64,000 nucleotides of DNA, from the NCBI GenBank assembly GCA_025808375.1, contig CP061009.1, positions 2,728,001 to 2,792,000 of the forward strand, given 5' to 3'. Shown here piece after piece: positions 1-9,046 of the stretch. The notes below the pieces were generated by a model. It made no database searches. It was given only the letters and a program-made list of their open reading frames with translations, and was not told the DNA's origin. The stretch's first letter is position 1. Every line of letters starts with the position of its first letter. This DNA comes from Duncaniella muricolitica. GTDB taxonomy: Bacteria > Bacteroidota > Bacteroidia > Bacteroidales > Muribaculaceae. Both the position numbers and the translations under genes were made by a program.

Positions 1-1
1 T

Positions 2-802
2 GACGCGACAGGAAGTAACGAATATTCCGACCTCGAGGAAGCCGCACGCTTCTGGGTGGATATGAAAGACCTGCTTAACGCCCACACGGCAACAACAATC
101 GTCAACATAGCCAACGAATGGTTTGGCGCGTCAGGCAACTCGGCAGCATGGGCCGACGGTTACAAACAGGCCATAAAAATCATCCGTGACGGAGGCATAC
201 GCAACACTCTGATAATTGATGCAGCAGGCTGGGGCCAATGGCCTCAAAGCATATTTGAACGAGCGTCGGAAGTAGCCTCAGCCGACCCGTTGCAGAATGT
301 TGTCTTCGCGATACATATGTATGACGTTGCAGGAAAAAACACTTCGACTGTCAAGAAAAACATCGACAACGCTCTGGCCACAGGTTACCCGGTAATAATC
401 GGGGAGTTTGCCTACAGACACGGAGGCCGCTATGTCGAATGGCAAAGCATACTCGACTACACCGCACAGACTCAAGTGGGCTATCTCGTATGGTCATGGA
501 CCGGCAACAGCGGCGGTGTGGAGGACTGCGATATGTTTGGAAGCTATGACGACTCGATATACAAACCTAACGGGACCAATACCGTGCTCGGCCGAAACGG
601 CATCCGCGAAACTTCCGTAGAGTGCTCGATATATGGCTCATCCGGCATCCGGGACATAAGGCCCAACGACACTCGGGAGATAGATTACACACAACCTTAT
701 CAGATATTTGACATAACGGGTCGCCGTGTCAGCGATATGACCAACCCCGGCATATACATACTGCGGCAAGGCTCTACAGTAAAGAAAATCCTCAACCACT
801 AA
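2..802 (+). CDS. Glycoside hydrolase family 5 (mannanase/cellulase-like), C-terminal part
   Basis: Partial gene: the reading frame is open from base 2, so the start lies outside the window. The visible part is the second half of a GH5-type (beta/alpha)8 barrel. The acid/base motif Asn-Glu-Trp is at 113-121 and the nucleophile motif Ile-Gly-Glu-Phe has its Glu at 404-406. A VWSWTGN segment near 490-505 is typical of GH5 beta-mannanases and cellulases. The last ~35 residues (YQIFDITGRRV, then GIYILRQG and a basic tail) resemble a type IX secretion (Por-type) sorting domain, so the enzyme is probably exported. The next gene starts 21 bp downstream on the same strand and is also secreted. Clan and export are fairly sure; substrate (mannan against glucan) is inferred only. 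Confidence 0.85.
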   Translation, partial: DATGSNEYSDLEEAARFWVDMKDLLNAHTATTIVNIANEWFGASGNSAAWADGYKQAIKIIRDGGIRNTLIIDAAGWGQWPQSIFERASEVASADPLQNVVFAIHMYDVAGKNTSTVKKNIDNALATGYPVIIGEFAYRHGGRYVEWQSILDYTAQTQVGYLVWSWTGNSGGVEDCDMFGSYDDSIYKPNGTNTVLGRNGIRETSVECSIYGSSGIRDIRPNDTREIDYTQPYQIFDITGRRVSDMTNPGIYILRQGSTVKKILNH

Positions 803-823
803 CTACTTAAAAATTATAGAACT

Positions 824-2908
824 ATGAGAAAGATTTTAGTATGCCTGGCGACCGGCCTGATGGCCTTGGGCTCATCGGCCGCCGAACTTGACATCCTGCC
901 TCTCTACACATCCGAGCTCTGCTGGAGCGTAGCGGCAATGAGCGGCAACACCGCCTCCTGGACCGAAGGCTGGGGCGGCATAGTATTCAACCTTGACAAC
1001 AAGGACTACTCCGAATACAACTACATCGTGATGGACTTCGAGTAACCCACCCCGGCCAAATTCAAACTCGAAGCCTATTACTCCGATGAATCAAATGCTT
1101 CGAGCAATTGCGAGGCCGATGCCACATCCACCCGGATCGTGCTCCGACTTGACAACAGCAAAAAAGATGAAATCACCAAAATTGCGCTCATGTCGGCAAA
1201 GCCAGGCTCGGCCAATATCACAAAGGCTGTACTGGTCGACGAACTCGATATTGATCCTGTGCTTTTTGAAGGAAGCACAGCCGTGCCCGACATGAAAAAA
1301 GTATATTTCAAACTCGGTGCCGAAAAATTTCTCGGACTGACAAAAGGCCAGACTCTGACCATACATTTCACCACCGGCACCATTCAGCAATACGCATCGG
1401 TCGACATCTACTCCAACAATACCAAACTCAAATGTCAGGACGGACGTACCAATGTCAAGAAGGACGGACAGTTTGCTCTCACTACCACGGTAACCTCAAC
1501 AGTGATTAATGATGACAATGACATCGCGAGCCTGCAGAGCTACGGACTACAGCTCAAAGGCCGCAACGTTACAATAACCAAAGTCACACTCACCGACGGA
1601 GGCACCACTCCTGAAACACCCGAGAAGCCCGAGAAGCCCGACACCCCCAACATCCCGGGAGATGGTGTGCTGTGGAGCGGTAGCACCTCGACCGGTAGCT
1701 GGAAAAACGATATTACGGTAGACGCTCCTAAATTTTCGGCTATCAAAGCCGGCGACAAAATCGCAATATATCTCAACGTCGAGTCTGGCAAAGACTACGG
1801 CAACATTGAGCTTGATGACCAGAAGTATACCAAACTTGACACCGACGGTTCTTCGGCCGACCTCGACAGCTATGGATGCATACAGGCCGACGTGACTAAA
1901 GTGACCTATGAAATCGGGGCTGCAGACGTGGCTCTGCTCAAATCAAACGGTCTCAGAATTAAAGGCGCAAACATCACTGTTACAAAGGTAGAGCTTATCG
2001 GCGGACAGGGCGTAGAGACTCCTGCTGAAAATACGATATGGACAGGTAGTGTCGACACCGGTAGCTGGAAGAATGATGTAACGGTAGACGCTCCCAAATT
2101 TTCAAATGTAAAGGGCGGCGACATACTGAAAATACTTCTGAACGTGAACGCCGGTAATGACTATGGAAATATAGAGCTTGACGACCAGACTTATGTCAAA
2201 CTCGAGACCGACAGGACTTCGGCCAATCTTGACAGCTATGGATGCATACAACCCGATGTCACCGAACTCACCTATGTGATAACCAATAACGACGCTGCGT
2301 CACTCAAGGCCAACGGTCTGCGTGTCAAAGGTGCAAACATCACTGTGACAGGTATTCAGCTCTCGTCAGGCGACCCTCTGCCCGACAATCCCGACACACC
2401 CGCACCAGGCATTGAATCTGAAATCTGGAGCGGCAATGTCAACTGCGGACAATGGGCTCAGTCAGTAACAGTAGCGGCCGACAAGTTTGAAAACGCCCGT
2501 GAGGGAGACCGCTTCAAAATCAATCTCACCATCAATGCAGGCAAAGGCAAAGGCATCGTCAAAGTACAGAGCGGTGACATGGTTGACCTCACAGTCAACG
2601 GTAAAGGCACCAACATGGACTCGGCCGGTAATTTCAAGCGCGGAGCCAAGGATGCCGTATATGAAATAAATGTGACAGACCTTGAGAAACTCAAGACTCA
2701 CGGCCTGGTCATCTCAGGCTTTGCCGTAACAGTCACAAAAGTGTCACTGATTACAGTCGACCAAAGCGGTATCGATGACATAGGCTCCGACTCCAATGAC
2801 ATGCCTGTCGAATACTACAACCTCAACGGCATGCGTGTTGACAATCCCGCCAACGGAATATTTATCCGCCGCCAGGGCAATAAAGTCAGCAAGATTTACA
2901 TTAGATAA
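824..2908 (+). pseudogene. Secreted repeat protein with sorting tail, interrupted by in-frame TAA
   Basis: A single frame runs from ATG 824 to the stop at 2906-2908 (694 codons) except for TAA at 1043-1045. The frame between that stop and the next Met has no other stop and encodes sensible sequence, so this is one gene with a nonsense change at codon 74. It has a signal peptide (MRKILVCLATGLMALGSSAA), an N-terminal domain of ~180 residues, a Pro/Glu/Lys linker, then three repeats of about 125 residues starting near residues 284, 406 and 535 (W-S/T-G, then GSWKND or GQWAQS, then a DYGNIELDDQ block). The end is a sorting-type tail (YYNLNGMRV, GIFIRRQGNKV). The repeats look like beta-sandwich binding modules; with the GH5 gene upstream, a carbohydrate-binding role is plausible but unproven. 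The change could be CAA or GAA to TAA. Confidence 0.75.
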
Positions 2909-2956
2909 TCCGGAGCGCAATACTCATCCCCGACACATTAATGTGGGATAACATCA

Positions 2957-2997
2957 ACGCCAGTCAGTGACAGGAGTGTCTCTGACTGGCGTTTTTT
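2957..2997 (+). terminator. Rho-independent terminator
   Basis: An 11-bp stem (acgccagtcag with its complement) is followed by six T on the plus strand. It ends the GH5/repeat-protein transcription unit before the convergent TlpA gene. Confidence 0.8.
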
Positions 2998-3011
2998 AGT
3001 GGGCATAAACG

Positions 3012-4361
3012 TCACTTAAGCGAGCGGAGGAGGGGGAGTATCTGGGACGATGACGGACGTGGAGCGTTATATGTGTGCAGATTGCCCTCAGGGTCATAAA
3101 TCAGAAAGTGGGGGATGCCGCGGACATTAAGTTTGTTGCCAAGCTCGTTAGTGGTATCGATGAGCTGATTGTCGTGCATGCCGAGCTGCTCCATCTTTTT
3201 AAGCCACGGAGCGGTCGACGAGTCACATGAGATAGAGACAAAGACAACATTCGAGCCTTCCATATCTTTCTCGAGCTGCTGAAGATAAGGCACCTCCTTA
3301 CAGCAGGGCCCACACCACGAAGCCCAGAGGTCGACATAGACATATTTGCCACGGAATGTTGAGAAGTCTACCACTTTGCCGGCGCGATCAAGGAGCTTTA
3401 CGCCCTCGGGAAACGGCAATCCCGGCACCGTGGCCCGACGGGCACGGAAATTATCGAGATAGCTTGCCGGCAATGAGTATTTGTCTGTAAGAGCCTGCAG
3501 ACGTGCCACTCCCGACTCAAAATCGTTTTTATAGTCAAATCCCGACATAAAAGTTCTGACAAGCATCGATGTGACATTGTCTTTTATGGTCTGCGTATTG
3601 TAAAGCTCATGGAGAGCTGAGAGTTTCTCCTCAACATTTTTACCTGGAAGAGTCGAGACTACAGCTCCGGTGACCGACGGAAATCCGGCGGCCATAGGGG
3701 TGTCAAGCACACTTGCCGGCGCGGGAAGAATATCGGAAACATTAAAAGAGACTTCCTTCCCGACACGACCTCTCACATGAAGAGCCATACTATAGGAGTC
3801 GGAAGCAAGTGTATAGGCCCAGAGACGTATAAACTCCTGCGTCGAGGCAGACAGCGACGGCTCGCCGGCTATCACAGTCTCCCCGTCAGAGATAAATCCT
3901 GCGAGGGCGGTTCGTAGCTCGTCGGAAGTCATGTCGGCCGCACTGTTGCCAACTGTGCGCGCACGGTTGGTAAAGCGAGTGTTGGCATCGACAAGAGCAT
4001 TGTTGGCCGGCCCCGAAAGAGAAGTCGTGACCACATAATCCTTTACAGAAACCTTAATAGGCGACTTGACGCTCTCGGCATCAAGACTCACAGGTATCGA
4101 AGTCTGATATTTCGGCGTATAACAATAGAGGTAATACAGACCCGAAGGACTCTTCACGACCTCGCCGACACGTAATGAAGCATTGGCTTGCGGAAGCGTC
4201 ACAGATGCCGCCGAGCTGTAATCTTCTACCGGGCGCATATTGACATTCATCTCCTCACATGAGGGATTATCCGAAAGATCAATCTTGACTGACAGGTTGT
4301 CGGCATACATACACGAACTCGACATTACCATCAGCGCGAACATTGTTGAATGAATTTTCAT
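3012..4361 (-). CDS. TlpA-like thioredoxin-fold lipoprotein or periplasmic protein (paralogue 1)
   Basis: 449 residues. The C-terminal ~120 residues form a TlpA/AhpC-TSA thioredoxin domain with the redox motif WCGPC at about residues 349-353 followed by another Cys, and GIPHFL carrying the cis-Pro. The N-terminal ~320 residues are a helical or mixed domain seen in Bacteroidales TlpA proteins beside SusCD loci. The frame is open to 4463, but the start chosen at 4361 gives an export signal (MKIHSTMFALMVMSSSCMYA) and lies just downstream of a -7 box at 4390-4397. It is a close paralogue of the gene at 5248-6606, with WCGPC at the same residue number, so tandem duplication is likely. Unlike that copy it lies beyond the operon terminator. 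Probable role: thiol reduction of an exported or imported peptide or protein. Confidence 0.85.
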   Translation of the reverse strand: MKIHSTMFALMVMSSSCMYADNLSVKIDLSDNPSCEEMNVNMRPVEDYSSAASVTLPQANASLRVGEVVKSPSGLYYLYCYTPKYQTSIPVSLDAESVKSPIKVSVKDYVVTTSLSGPANNALVDANTRFTNRARTVGNSAADMTSDELRTALAGFISDGETVIAGEPSLSASTQEFIRLWAYTLASDSYSMALHVRGRVGKEVSFNVSDILPAPASVLDTPMAAGFPSVTGAVVSTLPGKNVEEKLSALHELYNTQTIKDNVTSMLVRTFMSGFDYKNDFESGVARLQALTDKYSLPASYLDNFRARRATVPGLPFPEGVKLLDRAGKVVDFSTFRGKYVYVDLWASWCGPCCKEVPYLQQLEKDMEGSNVVFVSISCDSSTAPWLKKMEQLGMHDNQLIDTTNELGNKLNVRGIPHFLIYDPEGNLHTYNAPRPSSSQILPLLRSLK

Positions 4362-4389
4362 AAATGGTATTAAAAAGTGATATACGCCA

Positions 4390-4397
4390 CAAAAATA
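4390..4397 (-). promoter_or_regulatory. Bacteroidetes -7 box for TlpA paralogue 1
   Basis: The minus strand reads TATTTTTG, matching TAnnTTTG. It lies 29 bp upstream of the chosen start. I see no clear -33 TTTG. Confidence 0.45.
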
Positions 4398-5192
4398 ATG
4401 CATTTTTTCCAATAATATCGCACAAGGGCTCCAAGAACTATCCGCTGTCCACGGCTCTTTCATTTAAAATCGGTCGAAGATTACGAAAATAGTGGTATTT
4501 TATAGCGAAAATGTCTACCTTGCACACAGCGATGACGAAGCACCGCCTTCGGTGTTTCTGTATCATAAGATTTAAATTTTTAAAAGAGGCGGAGTGGCTG
4601 AAAAGGCTCCTCCGCCTCGATTTTCGCTATGCGAAAATACGCATCATTCGCCTGATATGCGACATTTTCGGTTTAATATATATTAAAAAGAAACATCGTT
4701 TTTACCCTACTGGCAGCACATGGACAGACCGGTTGATTTTGCCTCGTCAGTGCCCGATTTCTGCAGAACAGGCAAGGGAAACCACAGTCACAGACTCCGG
4801 GATATCATAATGCTGATGGTACGTGGCCGTGTCTCTGGATTTGTCGGCCGTGCCGATATAATTGCTTTCGGCAAATACAATATAAAATACATGGCCCAGA
4901 CCGTCAGAAAGACGACCGCGATAAATACACGTTAAAAACGTCTGTATGTGAGCAGTCTGCCGGCAGACACACTCTCCCTGGGGTCCATTGTGCGCCATGT
5001 TTCAATGAGCTTTACCCGATTGATGCGGTTTCTTTGCCAAAATGAAATAATTCTGATTTTTCGAAAAAGATAACTACCTGAAATCCAATCATGAGAATTT
5101 ACCCGGTTCATTGAGAATCGGGTAAGGGATAATATGTCTTTATTTTTTATCTTAAATGAAAGAGCCGTGTCCCATGTCAGGGTGAAAATACA
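4398..5192. other. Long intergenic region with hairpins, no convincing gene
   Basis: About 800 bp with no ORF I trust. It contains a 9-bp perfect stem (gaggcggag) at 4586-4618, next to an 8-bp stem (attttcgc) at 4620-4638. A degenerate -7 box (taccttgc) lies on the plus strand near 4516-4523. Near 5099-5127 there is a stem with ttacccg and cgggtaa. Possible small RNA or remnant DNA; the short ORFs have no family features. Confidence 0.35.
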
Positions 5193-5228
5193 AAAAACAC
5201 GGGCATGATATATCGTACCCGTGTTTTT
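5193..5228 (-). terminator. Terminator of the SusCD-1 operon
   Basis: An 11-bp stem (aaaaacacggg and complement, 14-nt loop) is followed by a T-run on the minus strand. It lies 20 bp past the stop of the last operon gene, so paralogue 1 of TlpA is outside the unit. Confidence 0.75.
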
Positions 5229-5247
5229 ATAAACTTAGGCTATATGC

Positions 5248-6606
5248 TTACTCTTTCGCGCCAAGAGCCTTAAGTGTAGGGAGTATCTGCTCTGAACTCG
5301 GTCGAGGAGCCTTATATATAAGCAGACGCCCTTTGGGATCATACACAAGGAAGTGTGGAATACCCTTTACATTAAGCATTTGAGCGAGGCGGTCGTCATT
5401 ACACAATAGCTGATTGCCATGCATGTCAAGTTGCTCCATCTTCTTAACCCAAGAATCACGCGAAGAGTCAAGTGAGACTGACACAAATTCAACATTGCTG
5501 CCGGCCATATCTTTCTCAAGTTTTTTGAGATGCGGCACCTCGGCACAGCATGGACCACACCATGAAGCCCAAAGATCCACATAGACATATTTGCCTCGGA
5601 AGCGGGAGAAGTCTACTGTATTGCCATCGCGGTCTACAAGCATAACATCGGGAAATGGGGTACCCTCCGGAACTATCTTTTTCGACTTAAAAACGGTCAT
5701 CAGATTTTCAGGCAAAGAATACTTCTCAATCATGGAGGCCAATCGTTTCTCACCCTCGGCCATTCCGTCCGACGGATTGTAGTCATTCACAAAGCCCGTC
5801 ACAAGATTCTGCGCCACCGTACTCCTTACGCCTGGTGTACGGTATGATGCATACAGAACCTCAAGCTGCTGCTCGATAGGAACACTGTTAGGGAGTGATG
5901 TTATCACGGCAAGAACATTACTCATAAACGCCGTGGCCATAGGTGTATCAAGAATGGTTGACGGAGGAGGCAATATGTCGGTCGGGGCTATATACATATC
6001 GCGTCGACTGCGTCTAAAAAGATAGTTGGCCATGTCAACACCTTCAAAAGCCGAACTATAGGCCCAAAGACGAATGAACTCGGCAATCTGCGGCTCGGGC
6101 TTCAGACTGTCTACAATAGAGTTGCCCGCTGTTATGAGCGATGATAGCCGCGCTTTAATTTCGTCAAGCGGCATACTGTCTGTCTCATGCGAGAGCCTGA
6201 TAGACTTTTGTATCAAAAACTCCTGATAAGCGTGTAGCGCACGGTTAGAAGTATCGCTTAACGACGAGACGAGAGACGGACCGCTTGTCTGCATTCCCAA
6301 AGCCACTACCGTATCATCCGGATTGACATATACCGGAAGAGAATACTGATACTTTGAATTGCTGCAGATTATGCGATATATACCATATGGCGATGCTTCG
6401 GCACGCCCTGCAAATGCCTGCGAGCCATTTACAGACTTAAGTTCTGAAAATGACTTGGCAGACTCGGGTGAGATATTTTGTATCAACACCCTCATGCCGT
6501 TATAGGCAGAATCTGCCGGGAGCGTGACTTTAAAGCCCACACCTTGTGCTCCGACATTAAAGATGGCACACAAGACGGCTGACACGAATGTTGTCAATAG
6601 TTTCAT
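5248..6606 (-). CDS. TlpA-like thioredoxin-fold protein (paralogue 2)
   Basis: 452 residues with a cleavable signal peptide (MKLLTTFVSAVLCAIFNVGA). The thioredoxin domain has WCGPC at 349-353, a third adjacent Cys and GIPHFLVYDP with the cis-Pro. The N-terminal ~320 residues are a family-specific domain. It is the last gene of the SusC-SusD-DUF4843-PKD-TlpA operon, 12 bp after the PKD-like gene. It probably acts in the periplasm, reducing or isomerising disulfides in whatever the SusCD pair brings in; substrate unknown. The neighbour at 3012-4361 is a close copy. Confidence 0.88.
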   Translation of the reverse strand: MKLLTTFVSAVLCAIFNVGAQGVGFKVTLPADSAYNGMRVLIQNISPESAKSFSELKSVNGSQAFAGRAEASPYGIYRIICSNSKYQYSLPVYVNPDDTVVALGMQTSGPSLVSSLSDTSNRALHAYQEFLIQKSIRLSHETDSMPLDEIKARLSSLITAGNSIVDSLKPEPQIAEFIRLWAYSSAFEGVDMANYLFRRSRRDMYIAPTDILPPPSTILDTPMATAFMSNVLAVITSLPNSVPIEQQLEVLYASYRTPGVRSTVAQNLVTGFVNDYNPSDGMAEGEKRLASMIEKYSLPENLMTVFKSKKIVPEGTPFPDVMLVDRDGNTVDFSRFRGKYVYVDLWASWCGPCCAEVPHLKKLEKDMAGSNVEFVSVSLDSSRDSWVKKMEQLDMHGNQLLCNDDRLAQMLNVKGIPHFLVYDPKGRLLIYKAPRPSSEQILPTLKALGAKE

Positions 6607-6618
6607 ATATCGGGCTTA

Positions 6619-8211
6619 TTACTTATTGTCGGCCACACGGGGCTTATAAATCATAAACGATATCCTATCGGCACAATCAGGATAGTATGCCTTGGCCGGA
6701 GTATTGGGCGAGTCGGTGCGAACATTTGCGGTATCATAGAAATACACACTGCCTCGGCCTGTGGTCTTATCGGCTGTAGCCACAATCAGTTCTTCGGTAT
6801 CGGCATTGATGGTCATATATGTGATCTCTTCGTTTGCGGGGAAAGAGAGTACCGACTGTGACTCATTGGGTAAAATTGCCTTTTCATTGTTATAAGTCAT
6901 CACATATACCTTGTTGTTGCATGTGTAGTAACCACGCTGATAAGTGTGTGACAAAGTAATGGCACCCTCTACGTCGGGGATTGCAGTAGTCGATGTGACA
7001 TCAATTTCACTACGGCTTGCAAGTCCCATTGACGTGTCATATGTTCCGAAACCACTGAGACGTGTATACCAATACTTACCAGAAGCCTCATCCTTGCTGA
7101 TCACACAGCAAGGGAAATAAGAGTCTTCATAAATCTGACCCCAGTACTCGTAGGTATACGTAATGGCAAGACCGCCAAATACATTAACACACGAATGACC
7201 GTCAAATATGTTGCCAATAGGTTTATTGGTATTTTCGTCAACTATCGATGTCTGGTCAATGCGATTGCCATAATAATCTATAAAGAATACCTCGAGAGGT
7301 GAATGACATACAAAGAAGTTGTTATAGACGAGAGTGCCGTATGATGAGTAAGCGTAGAAGTTATAGTAATCAAAACCAAACTGTCCGCTTGCATACTTGC
7401 TCTCCTCCACTCCTATCATATCGTAGGCAAACAGTGTGATGAACCGGTTCATCACAGGGTCGTACACAACGGCATCAGCCCCACCGATAGATGTGCGTGC
7501 GTTGAATCCGGGTATAACATCATTATGATTGATGGTTGAGAGCGAGATGAAAGTGTTGGGGTCAAGATAGTAAGATGTCGAGCCATAACTTGCCACAATG
7601 CGTGTGGCATCAGTGGGCCATGACACCTGCAGTACGCTCACTCCGGCGAGATATTCGGGATTAGTGCCTTCGTTTACCGCTTCGAGACAGTGTTCCATGG
7701 TGATCGGGCTCATACCCTGCTCTTTCTCCTCGGGAGTAAGGTCTTTGATAAAAGCAAGGTTACCGATACCCGACTTACTGTTGGAGACAATCAGGTAGCC
7801 CTGCTCAAATGTACGGTTGATATTGACCTGATAATCCTGAGAGAATCCGACAACACCGTCAGTGACATTAAGGTGAGCATAGTAGGTGCCTCCGGCGGGG
7901 AAGGAGTGGTGAAGTTCGAGTTCATTGCTTACAAACTGCAATTCACCCTTCACGCCGTTGGCATAAGAACCGACACACCATTCATAGTGAAGCGAGCCGG
8001 AACCATCGTAGGAAATCTGAGGCTTGATGACACATTCCTCGCCAAGATTGAAGTTTACCTCAGGCATAGAGCCGACCTCTGTGTCAGGGACTTCAACCTT
8101 GAGCCTGGGCACAGGGATGTCGCCATATTTGCTGTCGTCATCGATGCACGAGTTGAGGACACTCAGAGTCAGAGCCCCCGCAATTATTATGGTGATATAT
8201 CTGAATTTCAT
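6619..8211 (-). CDS. PKD-like family surface lipoprotein (SusCD-1 locus)
   Basis: 530 residues. The lipobox is LNSC with the lipid Cys at residue 22, followed by IDDD, a likely surface-export signal. A PKD-like Ig-fold domain follows (YDGSGSLHYEWCV, GTYYAHLNVTDGV, around residues 60-130), then a long beta-rich region that may form a propeller. In the BT2261-2264 system of B. thetaiotaomicron, as I recall, a similar lipoprotein forms part of the surface SusCD complex that captures peptides. It lies 31 bp after the DUF4843 gene. Family sure, ligand unknown. Confidence 0.85.
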   Translation of the reverse strand: MKFRYITIIIAGALTLSVLNSCIDDDSKYGDIPVPRLKVEVPDTEVGSMPEVNFNLGEECVIKPQISYDGSGSLHYEWCVGSYANGVKGELQFVSNELELHHSFPAGGTYYAHLNVTDGVVGFSQDYQVNINRTFEQGYLIVSNSKSGIGNLAFIKDLTPEEKEQGMSPITMEHCLEAVNEGTNPEYLAGVSVLQVSWPTDATRIVASYGSTSYYLDPNTFISLSTINHNDVIPGFNARTSIGGADAVVYDPVMNRFITLFAYDMIGVEESKYASGQFGFDYYNFYAYSSYGTLVYNNFFVCHSPLEVFFIDYYGNRIDQTSIVDENTNKPIGNIFDGHSCVNVFGGLAITYTYEYWGQIYEDSYFPCCVISKDEASGKYWYTRLSGFGTYDTSMGLASRSEIDVTSTTAIPDVEGAITLSHTYQRGYYTCNNKVYVMTYNNEKAILPNESQSVLSFPANEEITYMTINADTEELIVATADKTTGRGSVYFYDTANVRTDSPNTPAKAYYPDCADRISFMIYKPRVADNK

Positions 8212-8242
8212 ATTATTGTCTAAATTCTAAATAATGTAAATT

Positions 8243-9004
8243 TTAGAAAAGCGGAGAGGCCTGCCAATCTATCTCGGGATGTTCATTATAGAGGGGAATC
8301 ATCACATATTGACGCAGGAAACGCTCGTAATACACAAGAGGAGACACCATACCGGTCTTGTGCTTCACGAAATAATCACCGTAGGTGTTGATGATTTCGT
8401 TATATATAGCCTGATTGGCCACGGGTACAAGGCGGTAAAAGTAATCGAAGAATAACTGAGCATTCTCATAAGAGTATACCGGCATCGTGGCATAAGGGGT
8501 CCACCATACAGGGCGTACCTCCGGGCGTATGTCGGAATATGTGATGGCAAATTTATTCTCACCGACCGACTTTAGCTGGTCATTCTCACTGATTGAGAGC
8601 GTGAGAGTCTTGGATGTCGTCAGCAACTCCGGGTCAAGATTGCGCAATAGGTTGACCTTTACCACTCCATTGACGGACCCGGCCTTGATGACATTGTCAG
8701 AGATTACATAGTTGACATCCTCAACCATGTCAGTCTCGTCGTCTATGACTACAATATTGAATGTGCGGTCATAGTCCTTAGGCATACCCATGAGAGATAC
8801 GGGAATCTCGACAGTGTGGCTATCAGCTATATCATAATTGAAGTTATACTCGATGGCCTCAATGAGTTTGTTGGCGTCATCTCGGTATTCAAAGAACACC
8901 GAGTCTTTCTGTGAAGTGTCGTATACCTTGTAGTCTTCTTCGGTACAAGACGAGAGTGCAGCAAGCATTACACCGCACCACATTATATTTGATATTTTCT
9001 TCAT
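8243..9004 (-). CDS. DUF4843 domain surface lipoprotein (SusCD-1 locus)
   Basis: 253 residues, lipobox LSSC with Cys20 followed by TEED (surface-export type). Two Ig-like beta domains are likely: an N-terminal half with EIPVSLMGMP and an extended strand pattern (VDTVxV style), and a C-terminal helical part with W/Y-rich segments. This matches DUF4843 proteins that accompany SusD. It lies 42 bp downstream of susD in the same operon. Probably an accessory surface subunit of the importer. Confidence 0.85.
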   Translation of the reverse strand: MKKISNIMWCGVMLAALSSCTEEDYKVYDTSQKDSVFFEYRDDANKLIEAIEYNFNYDIADSHTVEIPVSLMGMPKDYDRTFNIVVIDDETDMVEDVNYVISDNVIKAGSVNGVVKVNLLRNLDPELLTTSKTLTLSISENDQLKSVGENKFAITYSDIRPEVRPVWWTPYATMPVYSYENAQLFFDYFYRLVPVANQAIYNEIINTYGDYFVKHKTGMVSPLVYYERFLRQYVMIPLYNEHPEIDWQASPLF

Positions 9005-9046
9005 TGTGTTCGTCTAAAAAATTTTCAGTCAATCGTGAGATGCATA

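Noticed and set aside
4586..4618. tRNA-like segment (gaggcggagtggctg)
   Set aside because: Resembles part of a Leu/Ser tRNA at first sight, but it is a simple 9-bp hairpin with no acceptor stem or anticodon arm.
4511..4810. 99-codon plus-strand ORF in the intergenic gap
   Set aside because: Crosses two perfect hairpins, no signal or domain, unlikely codon usage.
7690..8223. 177-codon plus-strand ORF
   Set aside because: Antisense to the PKD-like lipoprotein gene.
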